A stretch of DNA of 64,000 nt from Lachnospiraceae bacterium (GTDB lineage: Bacteria; Bacillota; Clostridia; Lachnospirales; Lachnospiraceae): NCBI GenBank assembly GCA_021771755.1, contig JAETOL010000004.1, positions 62,001 through 126,000 on the forward strand, written 5' to 3'. The position numbers were made by a program, and so were the translations under genes. Shown here piece after piece: positions 26,107 to 34,878 of this stretch. Position 1 is the first letter of the stretch, and each line of letters starts with the position of its first letter. Under the pieces are notes generated by a model. The model was not told the origin of the DNA. It saw nothing but the letters and a program-made list of their open reading frames with translations, and made no database searches.

Positions 26107-26454
26107 TTATCTAACGCGCTCTTTAACCTTAGCAGCTTTACCTACACGATCTCTCAGGTAGTTCAGCTTCGCACGGCGAACTTTACCGTAACGAACTACT
26201 TCTACTTTTACTACGTGTGGGGAATGCAGCGGCCATGTTTTCTCAACGCCTACGCCATTAGAGCTCTTTCTTACTGTGAAAGTTTCTCTTGTGCTTCCGC
26301 CCTGTCTCTTAAGAACAGTTCCTTCAAAGATCTGGATTCTCTCACGGTTTCCCTCTTTGATCAGTGCGTGTACTCTTACAGTATCACCTACGCGGAACTC
26401 CGGTACTTCTGCTTTTAACTGAGCAGCTTCAATGTTTCTGATAATGTCGTTCAT
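26107..26454 (-). CDS. rplS: ribosomal protein bL19
   Basis: 115 residues from the ATG at 26454, which has TAGGAGAG upstream and begins [12 protein letters not shown] as usual; a longer frame reaching 26619 covers the promoter and is not coding. The core is complete: [54 protein letters not shown]. It is a 50S protein at the 30S interface. It has its own promoter and terminator. Confidence 0.98.
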   Translation of the reverse strand: MNDIIRNIEAAQLKAEVPEFRVGDTVRVHALIKEGNRERIQIFEGTVLKRQGGSTRETFTVRKSSNGVGVEKTWPLHSPHVVKVEVVRYGKVRRAKLNYLRDRVGKAAKVKERVR

Positions 26455-26533
26455 GTTTTTCTCTCCTATTCTTCTGGATGTTCTTAATACATAATTTCTG
26501 TAACAGAGGACCATCTTTTTTACAACAGATTTG

Positions 26534-26562
26534 ATTATACTATAGAATAAACTCCATTGCAA
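26534..26562 (-). promoter_or_regulatory. promoter of rplS
   Basis: TTGCAA (26562-26557), a 17-base spacer and a perfect TATAAT (26539-26534) on the minus strand, giving a leader of about 75 bases. Autoregulatory L19 leaders are known in Firmicutes; I could not confirm one here. Confidence 0.8.
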
Positions 26563-26602
26563 GCAGTTTTTCAAAAAAATAGAAAAGCCGGGTGTGTCAC
26601 AA

Positions 26603-27379
26603 TCATCCCAGCGCCACATCCAGGATCATCATCAGAACAAATCCCAACGCAAACGTCACTGTCCCAACATTGCTGTGTTCTCCTTCACTTGCCTCCGGAA
26701 TCAGTTCCTCTACTACCACATAGATCATAGCTCCTGCCGCAAAAGCAAGGAAATACGGCAAAAGAGGCTGTATATAAGAAGCAAGAAGAAGTGTGATTCC
26801 CCCGGCTATGGGTTCTACAATGCCGGAAGCCGCACCGTAAAGAAAAGATTTCGTCCTTGAATATCCAGCGCCCCGCAAAGGCATGGAAATAATGGCTCCC
26901 TCCGGAAAATTCTGTATAGCGATCCCAATGGCCAAAGCAAACGCCCCTGCAAGCGTCACCGTGTCATTCCCGGATACAACACCTGCAAACACAGCGCCTG
27001 CTGAAAGCCCTTCCGGAATGTTATGCAAAGTCACCGCCAGGACAAGCATGGTCGTTTTTTTTAAAGCAACCTTCGGTCCTTCTGATTCTTCACTTCCCAA
27101 ATGCAAATGTGGCACCATTCGGTCCATAAATAAAAGAAAACCGATTCCCAAAAGGAAACCTGCTGCCGCAGGGACAAAGGCAAACTTTCCCATTGTCTCG
27201 CTCATATCCATAGCCGGAATCAGAAGCGACCACACAGAAGCTGCAACCATTACACCGGAGGCAAACCCCAGAAATCCTTTCTGCACCAATGGCTTCAGTT
27301 CTTTTTTCATAAAAAAAACACACGCCGCTCCCATCATCGTTCCCAAAAATGGAATCATCAATCCTAAAAATATACTCAT
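26603..27379 (-). CDS. ZIP family metal transporter (ZupT-like)
   Basis: 258 residues with about eight membrane segments. The metal-site motifs [15 protein letters not shown] and [16 protein letters not shown] are present on the fourth and fifth segments. ZIP proteins bring zinc, iron or manganese into the cytoplasm. The His-rich loop between segments three and four is weak (HLHLGSEE). It has GAAAGGCGG before the ATG and is not clearly in an operon. The metal is not predictable from the sequence. Confidence 0.9.
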   Translation of the reverse strand: MSIFLGLMIPFLGTMMGAACVFFMKKELKPLVQKGFLGFASGVMVAASVWSLLIPAMDMSETMGKFAFVPAAAGFLLGIGFLLFMDRMVPHLHLGSEESEGPKVALKKTTMLVLAVTLHNIPEGLSAGAVFAGVVSGNDTVTLAGAFALAIGIAIQNFPEGAIISMPLRGAGYSRTKSFLYGAASGIVEPIAGGITLLLASYIQPLLPYFLAFAAGAMIYVVVEELIPEASEGEHSNVGTVTFALGFVLMMILDVALG

Positions 27380-27493
27380 CTGGCCGCCTTTCTTTTTCCA
27401 TTCAGCTAAACACAGTTATTTTTATCATATGCAGAACACTTCTAAGTGCTGCTTTTCCGATTTTTATATTTTTACCTTTTTTCTATTTTGTAA

Positions 27494-28480
27494 TCATGAC
27501 GCGTTCTCTGCCTCTGCATTTTTATCTGCATCTGCCTGTTTCTGTTCTCCCATGATCTTGTTCAGTTCGCTGATCATCTCTTCATCTTTCAGACGAAACT
27601 TCACTTCCACTCGTCTGGATGCGTCTTTGTCCACATTTCCATTTGCATCCAAAACAGGATTTGCCATAGAATGTCCGTTTACCGTCAGATATTCCTGCAG
27701 ATTCTGACTCTGTCCGGAATTTAAGAATTCTCCCTGGATATCCAGAAGATACTGGGCAACTGCCAGTGAACGCTGCTGGGACAGCTGAAGGTTGTAGCTG
27801 TAATCTCCATCCGTATCTGTATATCCGTCAATGATAATCTCCGCCAGATACTTCATATAATCTTCCTGAAGAAGAACTTTACAGTAAATAGGAAGCACCT
27901 GAGCCAGAGCCTGCTTTCCTTCTTCTGTCAGCTCTGCTTCATCATAAGCAAAAAGAACGCTGGATTCCAGAGTCATCGCTCCTGTCTGCGTATCAATATC
28001 TACATTGATATTATTTTTTGCAAACTCTTTTCTCAAAGCTTCGATCACATCAGCCTTTACACCAATGATCTGATCGATCTGTGCCTGCTGATCCTTAAGA
28101 AGAGCTGTTTTTTCATCCAGCGCCGCCTGCTGTGTATTCAAGGTTGCTTCCTGATCTTTCAGCTTCGCCGCAAGCTGAGCCAAAAGCTCTTCCTGATCCT
28201 TTAGTTTTTCATCCTGTGTTTTCAGCTGCTGATCCTGATCCTTCAGCTGTCCTTCTTTTTCATCCAGTTCATTCTGCTGGGCAAGAATCTCCAGGGTATA
28301 TTCCTCCTGAAGGGCAATCTTCTCATCCCGCTCACGAATACTTTCGTCATAGCTTTTCTGAGCCTGAAACAAGGTTACACACATCAGCAGAACAAACAGG
28401 AGCAGCACGCCTGCCATCATGTCTGAATAAGACCGCCAGACATTAAATCCTCCGTTTTCTGTTTTTTTTCTTCTGCGCAT
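27494..28480 (-). CDS. ZorB/MotB-like protein with long coiled coil and OmpA domain
   Basis: 328 residues. A short cytoplasmic N-terminus is followed by one membrane helix (about 18-40) carrying Asp20 in RSYSDMMAGVLLL, at the place of the MotB/ZorB proton-path Asp. Residues 65-141 form an uninterrupted coiled coil: Ile/Leu recurs every seven residues at 65, 72, 79, 86, 93, 100, 107, 114, 121, 128 and 135, with LKDQ-type repeats. A C-terminal OmpA-like domain (about 170-300) has DGYTDTDGDYSYN and SQQRSLAVAQYLL, which fits peptidoglycan binding. With the gene 12 bases upstream it forms a stator-type motor pair. No flagellar genes are near. Confidence 0.85.
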   Translation of the reverse strand: MRRRKKTENGGFNVWRSYSDMMAGVLLLFVLLMCVTLFQAQKSYDESIRERDEKIALQEEYTLEILAQQNELDEKEGQLKDQDQQLKTQDEKLKDQEELLAQLAAKLKDQEATLNTQQAALDEKTALLKDQQAQIDQIIGVKADVIEALRKEFAKNNINVDIDTQTGAMTLESSVLFAYDEAELTEEGKQALAQVLPIYCKVLLQEDYMKYLAEIIIDGYTDTDGDYSYNLQLSQQRSLAVAQYLLDIQGEFLNSGQSQNLQEYLTVNGHSMANPVLDANGNVDKDASRRVEVKFRLKDEEMISELNKIMGEQKQADADKNAEAENAS

Positions 28481-28492
28481 CTGTCTCTCCTT

Positions 28493-30124
28493 TTATCTGA
28501 ATAAGCCAAATTTCCCTTTCTGTGCTGATTTAGAAAGCTCTTTCATGCTCCGTGTCAGCTCTTCCATAAGCTCCTGCTGCTGTTCTGTCTGTGCAGTCAG
28601 AATCTCCTTCAGCTCTTCCAGACTCTCATCTCGTGCTGATTTTCCGGAACTCAGATGGATTTCCCCGTTATTCCTGGAAACAGAAATATCAGCCAGAAGT
28701 CTGCGGACCTGTTCCATAGTTCTGTAGGATTTTTTCTGGTATTCCGCAAATTCCTGCATCTTCTCCTCAAACTCTTCCACTACACGTTTGTTGGATTCCA
28801 GTACACTTCCACTTACTTTTCCAGCTGCGGAGATTTTTTCCATTCCCTGAGCTGCCGCCTCTACATACTTCTGCATAGTCTGATTGCAGGCTACCCAGAA
28901 TTTGGCAGAGGATGTTTCAGCCTCTTTCAGATAATCCGCCAGATGATGGTAATCTGCCTGCTGCTGTTTCTGGATTGCCTGATTGTCCTGGATGATACGT
29001 TTCGCAATATCAATGTATTCCTTCTGAGAGGAACCGGTATCTTCCATGATCTTCTTCATAGCCTGTTCATGCTGTGTATAAGAATCACTCAACTGACGGC
29101 TCATTGCCTGATAGAGATTTGTAGTATAATTCACATTATCTGTCTGTGCATCTTTCAGCTGGCTGAGAGTTTTGCCAAACTCTGAAAACTGTACGCCAAA
29201 AGAGTCGTTCATCTCTTTTAAAAATACATCCAGAATCTGGCGGACCGCATCCTCCTGACACTGCGTCACAGAAGCAACCAGTGTATCCAGAGAATCATTC
29301 ATTTTTTTAAAAGTAGGTGTGATCACCTTTTCAAAGCTGTCTGCCATCTGTACAGAAAACTGTTCTGCCATCTGGTTCATAGCCGCAGTCTGGATCTTCT
29401 GACTGGATACAAGTAAATTTCTTGATTCATTTTCCGCCGAAGGCATCACATGACTGTGAAATTTAGCCAGAAATCCCTGCAGCTCTTCTGCCATGAAAGA
29501 ATATTCACTTTTCATTCCATAAGTATATACAATAGAAAGTGCAATACCATAGATGGATGTCAAAAAGGCCACCTTGATACCGTCTACCAGGGCAGACACA
29601 GAATTAGTCATAAGCTCATAATTCGCCGGATCAAAATTCTTAAGTCCCCACACAAGTCCTACAAACGTACCAAGAATACCAAGACTGGTAAAAATATCCG
29701 GTACCATTTCCAAGAGGCGTTTATGTATATGATTATCCATCTCCTCTTCATTCAGATAATCCTCTACGTCGCCGATTCCTTCTTCACTTTGAAGAATACT
29801 GTCTGTAAAAGAATTCATCACTCTGTCCAGATATTTATGATGAAAAATCCCATTCAGCGTTTGGATCTGATCTGCTCCGATCTTTCCCGGCTTCTGAAAA
29901 AGACTTCCGATTTCGTCTGAAGCTTCCCGAAACGCCTGTGCCAGATTATCCATTCGGAACATTCCTGCAAACAAACCGGCTGCATAAATCGCAGTCATAA
30001 CAGCAAGAAAGATAAAATTATAAAGCATGACACTGGGTGCCCCTTTGCCTACATAAACCGTCATTGCTGCGGCTGCGGCAAGCACTGCCAGAAATAAAAG
30101 TACATTTACTATTTTTTTCCTCAT
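28493..30124 (-). CDS. ZorA/MotA/ExbB-like motor subunit with long cytoplasmic tail
   Basis: 543 residues from the ATG at 30124 (GAGGAGG six bases before; an ATG five codons earlier would overlap this site). Four membrane helices lie at about 5-25, 30-58, 140-165 and 180-210. The third contains TSLGILGTFVGLVWGL, typical of MotA/TolQ/ExbB channels. The remaining 330 residues are helical and Gln/Glu/Lys-rich, like the tail of ZorA. It should form the proton-driven ring around the dimer of the OmpA-domain protein encoded next. The ZorA-like tail distinguishes the pair from MotAB and ExbBD. No zorC, zorD or zorE is found within the window. Confidence 0.85.
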   Translation of the reverse strand: MRKKIVNVLLFLAVLAAAAAMTVYVGKGAPSVMLYNFIFLAVMTAIYAAGLFAGMFRMDNLAQAFREASDEIGSLFQKPGKIGADQIQTLNGIFHHKYLDRVMNSFTDSILQSEEGIGDVEDYLNEEEMDNHIHKRLLEMVPDIFTSLGILGTFVGLVWGLKNFDPANYELMTNSVSALVDGIKVAFLTSIYGIALSIVYTYGMKSEYSFMAEELQGFLAKFHSHVMPSAENESRNLLVSSQKIQTAAMNQMAEQFSVQMADSFEKVITPTFKKMNDSLDTLVASVTQCQEDAVRQILDVFLKEMNDSFGVQFSEFGKTLSQLKDAQTDNVNYTTNLYQAMSRQLSDSYTQHEQAMKKIMEDTGSSQKEYIDIAKRIIQDNQAIQKQQQADYHHLADYLKEAETSSAKFWVACNQTMQKYVEAAAQGMEKISAAGKVSGSVLESNKRVVEEFEEKMQEFAEYQKKSYRTMEQVRRLLADISVSRNNGEIHLSSGKSARDESLEELKEILTAQTEQQQELMEELTRSMKELSKSAQKGKFGLFR

Positions 30125-30204
30125 ATTGCGCCTCCTCATTGGTCATAATCTTAAGACTCCTTCCAGGTGAGTCTGTGAATTACACACAATTCGCTCTTTT
30201 TACC

Positions 30205-30233
30205 ATAATATCATATCATAAAACTGTTCACAA
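30205..30233 (-). promoter_or_regulatory. candidate promoter of the motor gene pair
   Basis: TTGTGA (30233-30228), a 17-base spacer and TATTAT (30210-30205) on the minus strand, about 80 bases before the ATG at 30124. Confidence 0.5.
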
Positions 30234-30244
30234 GCTGTAATCAC

Positions 30245-30390
30245 AACCTGACTGTCCTGAGTCATCAAAAAAGCGGATAAGTCCGTCTCAAACTCCCTAA
30301 ATCTCTCAATCCTTGAGGGGTACCGGACATCTTGCAGATGTCCGTTTAGCACCGGCCGCAATGGAATGTACTACTTTCCTGACAAACAAA
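30245..30390. other. unassigned structured non-coding stretch
   Basis: No reading frame with a ribosome site is seen here. Three hairpins follow one another: CGGA-TAAG-TCCG (about 30273-30284), CTCAA-TCC-TTGAG (30305-30317) and CGGACATCT-TGC-AGATGTCCG (30324-30344). On the minus strand the last one met is followed by CTTTTTT, so a small RNA reading leftward and ending near 30265 is possible. I do not recognise a known family; SRP, 6S, T-box and common riboswitch signatures are absent. Confidence 0.35.
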
Positions 30391-30396
30391 ACACAG

Positions 30397-30450
30397 ATAA
30401 AAGAACTGCCGCCAGAAACTCTTTCGAGCCTCTGACGGCAGTTCTTTTAT
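30397..30450. terminator. long hairpin terminator after the phosphatase gene
   Basis: ATAAAAGAACTGCCG (30397-30411) pairs perfectly with 30436-30450, and the stem goes on for four more pairs inside. The ends are A- and T-rich, so it works in either direction. It includes the stop codon of the phosphatase gene. Confidence 0.9.
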
Positions 30451-31061
30451 ACATATACCTTATCGTCTTCTAAAAGCACAGCGGTTCCATCCTTCACTTC
30501 CACCAGACTAATGCTGCAGTTAGGCGGCACACAGCCATGCCAGAAGTGTTCCGGGTCCTGATACACATTCTGAAGAAGGGCACGGACCGCACAGCCATGC
30601 GAAGCAATCAGTATGGTTTTTTCCTGAAGTTCCGGATCTCTGATTTTTTCCATCCAGAATTCTCTTGTGCGGGCAAGGACATCCGAAATATTCTCTCCAT
30701 TTTCCGGTCTGGAAAAACGATTGGGATCTGTAAAAAATATTTCCATTTCCCTGTTGATCATATTTCCTTTTTCGTCCTTAAACTGAGTTCCCTCCAATAT
30801 CCCGAAATCAATCTCCTGGATCCTTTTGTCCAGGATCATCGGGATCTTGTCCGCCTTCTTCCCCAAAACAAGTTCTGCTGTCTGTCTGGCTCTTTTCAGC
30901 GGACTGCTGAAGCACAGATCAAACGGAACATCTTTCAAAGTTTCTCCAACTTTGCGCGCAAGAGATATTCCCTCTTCTGCCAAAGGAATATCCGCTGCTC
31001 CCTGGACTTTGCGGAGCGCATTCCACTGTGTCGTTCCATGCCTTAAAACATAAAGTTTCAT
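30447..31061 (-). CDS. histidine phosphatase family protein (phosphoglycerate mutase-like)
   Basis: 204 residues. The catalytic RHG motif (LRHGTTQWN) stands at residues 6-14; the acid Glu lies in EIDFGILEG, and the second His in ASHGCAVRALL. The family takes phosphate from sugars, nucleotides or cofactors, and this member cannot be assigned further. Its ATG overlaps the pheT stop (TGATG), so it is translated together with pheT. That linkage to Phe-tRNA synthetase is unusual and may only reflect shared transcription. Confidence 0.9.
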   Translation of the reverse strand: MKLYVLRHGTTQWNALRKVQGAADIPLAEEGISLARKVGETLKDVPFDLCFSSPLKRARQTAELVLGKKADKIPMILDKRIQEIDFGILEGTQFKDEKGNMINREMEIFFTDPNRFSRPENGENISDVLARTREFWMEKIRDPELQEKTILIASHGCAVRALLQNVYQDPEHFWHGCVPPNCSISLVEVKDGTAVLLEDDKVYV

Positions 31062-33478
31062 CAGCTTCTCAGCTCGATTCCAAGATCTGTAAGACCATTA
31101 AGGATTTTCTTCATAGCAGCTGTGATCTCTGCTTCTTCCAGTGTCTTGTCATGATCGCGGAATACCACGGAATATGCCATGGATTTATATCCTTCTTTGA
31201 TCTGTGTTCCTTCGTAAATATCAAAGAGCTCATAGGATTCCAGAATCTTTCCGCCTCTCTGTTCCAGGATATTTTCAATCTGGCCAGCCAGAACTGTTTT
31301 TGGAACTACCATACTCAGGTCACGAGTTACTGCCGGATACTTGGCAATACCATTATATTTATGAGCAAATCCCGCAAATTCAAGGATATCCAGAACATCG
31401 ATCACTGCGATATACGTTTTTTCACCAATACCATAATTGTCGGCAACGATCGGATGTACCTCTCCCAGATATCCTACCACCTTACCTTCATAGATGATAT
31501 TTGCCTGTCTGCCCGGATGCAGGTAAGTCTTATTGCTGTCCGGTGTATAGTGTACTTTTTTCTTCATGCCGGCTTTTTCAAAGAACTCCTCACAGACACC
31601 TTTCATGTCAAAGAAGTCTCCTGCGCCGTACATACCCAATGTAAAATGCACTCTCTCATCCGGAAGCTCAGTAAGAGGCAGCGCTTTTGGAAGATAAACT
31701 TTCCCGATCTCGTAAAGTCGTACATTTTTATTTCTTCTGTTGTAATTGGTAGCAAGAGAGGTCAGCATTCCATGAAGCGTAGTCGTACGCATGATACTGT
31801 AATCCTCACCTAACGGATTACTGATGGTGATCACATTTCTCAGCTCACTGTCCTCAGCAATTCTCAGCTTATCAAAGACCTTCGGACTTTCAAAAGAATA
31901 TGTCATAGCCTCAGAAAAACCGCAGTATTCAGCAATATCTCTTGCAATCTGTTCAATTCTGAGCTTAAACGGCAGTCTTCCGGTTGTTGCCTCTCCGGTA
32001 GGAAGCGTAGTCGGAATCTTATCATATCCAAAAAATCTGGCTACTTCCTCTGCCACATCGGCCATACAGTGAATATCCTGACGGAAAGTAGGCGCTACGA
32101 TCTCATTTGTCTCCGGATCCAGGGTCAGTTCTACTCTTCCAAGATATTCCAGCATCTCTTCTTTTGTTAAATCTGTTCCAAGAAGCGCATTGATTCTTTC
32201 CGGCTCAAAAGGCACGCGGGACGGCTCTCTGTTCTCATTGCATACATCCACGATACCGCCGACAACCTCGCCTGCGCCAAGCTCTTCCATCAGCTGGCAT
32301 GCACGGTCGATAGCTGCCTGTGCATTATTGGGATCCAGCCCTTTTTCAAACTTACCGGAAGCATCTGTACGAAGTCCGATACGTTTGGAAGAAAGACGGA
32401 TATTGGTTCCGTCAAAGCAGGCTGCTTCAAAAAGAACCGTTTTTACCTGATCTGTGATCATGGAATTTTCTCCGCCCATAATACCTGCAATTCCAACTGG
32501 TTTCTTTCCATCGCAGATCATCAGTACGTTTTCGTCCATGATACGTTCCTGGCCATCAAGAGTTACAAATTTTTCGCCTTCTGCTGCACGACGCACAATG
32601 ATCTCATTTCCTTCGATCAGATCCAGATCATAAGCATGCATAGGCTGTCCATACTCTTCCATAACATAGTTGGTGATATCAACCAGGTTATTGATCGGGC
32701 GAATGCCGTTTGCAGCCAGACATCTCTGCATCCACTTAGGAGATGGGCCGATTTTTACATTTTTTACCACTCTTGCTGTATAACGAGGGCAAAGATCCGG
32801 ATCTTCCACTGTAACCTTGATATAGTCGGAAGCATTTTCTTCATTACCTGTTTCTTTTACAACAGGAGGACAGAATTTCTTCTGGAAGGTCGCTGCTGCT
32901 TCTCTGGCGATTCCCAGAACACCATAACAGTCCACACGGTTAGATGTGATCTCATATTCAAACACCACATCTTCCAGTCCCAGTGCTTTCACTGCACTTT
33001 CTCCTACTACAGCATCCTCCGGGAAAATATAAATTCCATATTCCGGAGCTTCCGGATACATTTCTCTTGTACTTCCCAGTTCTTCAATAGAACACATCAT
33101 ACCAAAAGATTCTACACCACGAAGTTTTCCTTTTTTAATTTTTACGCCGCCTGGTGTCTTCTTTCCATCATGACCGCCTGCTACGCGTCCTCCGTCCAGT
33201 ACTACCGGAATCTTGTCGCCTTCTTTGACATTTGGCGCACCTGTTACGATCTGTACCGTTTCTGTGCCTACATTTACCTGACAAACAATCAGTTTATCTG
33301 CGTCAGGGTGTCTCTCTATTTTTTCAATCTGTCCGATCACAATTTTTTCCAGGTCTGCATCCAGCTCCTCATAGCCCTCAACCTTGGTTCCTGACAAGGT
33401 CATGGCATCTGTATATTCCTGAGCTGTCACATCCAGATCCGGAACGTACATTTTAATCCAGGACATTGATGTATTCAT
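31061..33478 (-). CDS. pheT: phenylalanine-tRNA ligase beta subunit
   Basis: About 805 residues. In order: an OB-fold tRNA-binding domain (VGTETVQIVTGAPNV), the B3/B4 editing domain (VRRAAEGEKFVTLDGQ), B5, a catalytic-like core and a C-terminal FDX-ACB anticodon-binding domain (YPAVTRDLSMVVP). It pairs with PheS as an alpha2-beta2 enzyme. I prefer the ATG at 33478 (MNTSMSWIKMYV), with AAAGGTGG eight bases upstream, over a GTG four codons before. It follows pheS by about 58 bases under the same T-box. Confidence 0.97.
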   Translation of the reverse strand: MNTSMSWIKMYVPDLDVTAQEYTDAMTLSGTKVEGYEELDADLEKIVIGQIEKIERHPDADKLIVCQVNVGTETVQIVTGAPNVKEGDKIPVVLDGGRVAGGHDGKKTPGGVKIKKGKLRGVESFGMMCSIEELGSTREMYPEAPEYGIYIFPEDAVVGESAVKALGLEDVVFEYEITSNRVDCYGVLGIAREAAATFQKKFCPPVVKETGNEENASDYIKVTVEDPDLCPRYTARVVKNVKIGPSPKWMQRCLAANGIRPINNLVDITNYVMEEYGQPMHAYDLDLIEGNEIIVRRAAEGEKFVTLDGQERIMDENVLMICDGKKPVGIAGIMGGENSMITDQVKTVLFEAACFDGTNIRLSSKRIGLRTDASGKFEKGLDPNNAQAAIDRACQLMEELGAGEVVGGIVDVCNENREPSRVPFEPERINALLGTDLTKEEMLEYLGRVELTLDPETNEIVAPTFRQDIHCMADVAEEVARFFGYDKIPTTLPTGEATTGRLPFKLRIEQIARDIAEYCGFSEAMTYSFESPKVFDKLRIAEDSELRNVITISNPLGEDYSIMRTTTLHGMLTSLATNYNRRNKNVRLYEIGKVYLPKALPLTELPDERVHFTLGMYGAGDFFDMKGVCEEFFEKAGMKKKVHYTPDSNKTYLHPGRQANIIYEGKVVGYLGEVHPIVADNYGIGEKTYIAVIDVLDILEFAGFAHKYNGIAKYPAVTRDLSMVVPKTVLAGQIENILEQRGGKILESYELFDIYEGTQIKEGYKSMAYSVVFRDHDKTLEEAEITAAMKKILNGLTDLGIELRS

Positions 33479-33536
33479 GTTTATATCCACCTTTCTTTTT
33501 GTTTATATATAAGTTCCTTCTTCCTTTCTGTATCAA

Positions 33537-34568
33537 TTAAAACTGTTTCAGGAAGCGAATATCATTTTCATAGAGAAGTCTCATATCATCGATTTCATAT
33601 TTCAAAAGTGCGATTCTCTCAAGACCTACACCAAATGCAAATCCTGTATATTCCTCCGGATCGATCCCGCACATACGAAGTACATTCGGATGAACGGTTC
33701 CGCAGCCAAGAATTTCAATCCAGCCGGATCCTTTGCAGAAACGGCAGCCTTTTCCGCCGCACTTGAAGCAGGATACATCCACTTCGGCACTTGGCTCTGT
33801 AAACGGGAAATGATGAGGACGGAATTTTGTTTTTGTTTCCGGTCCAAACAGCTCTCTGGCAAATTCCTGAAGTGTTCCCTTAAGGTCTGCAAACGTAATG
33901 TTCTTATCAATGACCAGACCTTCAATCTGATGGAAAGACGGAGAATGGGTTGCATCCACCTCATCAGAACGGAACACTCGTCCCGGCGCGATCATACGGA
34001 TCGGCAGCTTTCCTTCTTCCATAGTACGAGCCTGTACCGGTGAAGTCTGAGAACGAAGCAGAATAGAATTATTGATAAAGAAGGTATCCTGCTCATCTCT
34101 TGCCGGATGATTCTCCGGAATGTTCAATTTTGTAAAGTTATAATCTGCATATTCTACCTCAGGGCCTTCTACTACCTCATATCCCATTCCGATAAAAATA
34201 CGCTCTACTTCTTCCAGTGCAATGGTATTCGGATGACGATGTCCGATCTTTGCCTTTTTTGCCGGAAGTGTCACATCGATAACCTCTGCTTTCATCTGCT
34301 CCTCACGGGCAGCCTCCTCCAGTTTTTTTCTGGAATCTTCCAGAAGCTCCTCGATCTTCGCTCTTGTCTCATTTACCAGCTGTCCTACCTTCGGACGATC
34401 CTCCGGAGCAACATCCTTCATGCTTTTCAGAATCGCTGTAAGCTCTCCTTTTTTTCCAAGATAAGCCACCTTCACTTCATTGAGCTTTTCCGGCACGTCA
34501 GATTCTTCAACCCGTTTTCTGGCTGCCTCAGCCAGTTCCTGAAGTCTTTCCTTCATATCCATGGTCAT
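33537..34568 (-). CDS. pheS: phenylalanine-tRNA ligase alpha subunit
   Basis: 343 residues. An N-terminal coiled coil (about 1-90) is followed by the class II synthetase core: GHRHPNTIALEEVERIF, motif 2 (RVFRSDEVDATHSPSFHQIEGLV) and motif 3 (GFAFGVGLERIALLKYEI). A Cys-rich loop CFKCGGKGCRFCKGSG (about 270) looks like a small zinc-finger insert known in several clostridial PheS. GGAG precedes three close ATG codons, so the exact start is uncertain by three to five codons. Confidence 0.97.
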   Translation of the reverse strand: MTMDMKERLQELAEAARKRVEESDVPEKLNEVKVAYLGKKGELTAILKSMKDVAPEDRPKVGQLVNETRAKIEELLEDSRKKLEEAAREEQMKAEVIDVTLPAKKAKIGHRHPNTIALEEVERIFIGMGYEVVEGPEVEYADYNFTKLNIPENHPARDEQDTFFINNSILLRSQTSPVQARTMEEGKLPIRMIAPGRVFRSDEVDATHSPSFHQIEGLVIDKNITFADLKGTLQEFARELFGPETKTKFRPHHFPFTEPSAEVDVSCFKCGGKGCRFCKGSGWIEILGCGTVHPNVLRMCGIDPEEYTGFAFGVGLERIALLKYEIDDMRLLYENDIRFLKQF

Positions 34569-34591
34569 TTTCTCCTTTACTGAATAATTTC

Positions 34592-34840
34592 AAAAAAAAA
34601 GATATCCATTCCCCCAACAAGAGGGACGGGATATCCGCGGTACCACCCTGATTCCTGCACGCAAAATACAGGCACTCAAAATCTGCTTAACGCGCAGCAA
34701 CGTCATCTCCTACTGACTTTATGCGTTCAGAAATGCAGCTCCGGCGGGAAACTGAGGAATTGTCTGAACTTAAAGAAGCTTACAGCCGGTGACTTCTTCT
34801 CTCTGAAAGAAAACAACTCCCTAATACACCTTCATTGCTT
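34592..34840 (-). ncRNA. T-box leader of pheST
   Basis: The exact T-box sequence GGGTGGTACCGCGG (minus strand, 34648-34635) lies 67 bases before pheS. It is followed by a terminator stem (GATATCCCGTCCC / GGGGGAATGGATATC) and a run of ten U. Upstream sequence can fold into the long Stem I. The specifier should be a Phe codon because pheST follows; I could not fix its position by eye. Uncharged tRNA-Phe is expected to prevent termination. Confidence 0.95.
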
Positions 34841-34878
34841 TTTATCTTTATTTACTATGCCACAGGAATATTTTTCTG

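Noticed and set aside
26455-26619. 55-residue N-terminal extension of bL19
   Set aside because: It covers the rplS promoter and leader; the family never has such an extension.
27494-30124. Complete Zorya defence system
   Set aside because: Only ZorA/ZorB-like genes are present; flanking genes are a ZIP transporter and pheST/phosphatase, with no helicase, nuclease or ZorC-like gene.
30245-30390. SRP RNA or tRNA in the structured stretch
   Set aside because: Only a GGTGCTAAACGG string recalls SRP RNA; the conserved tetraloop helix is absent, and no cloverleaf with CCA-type ends can be made.
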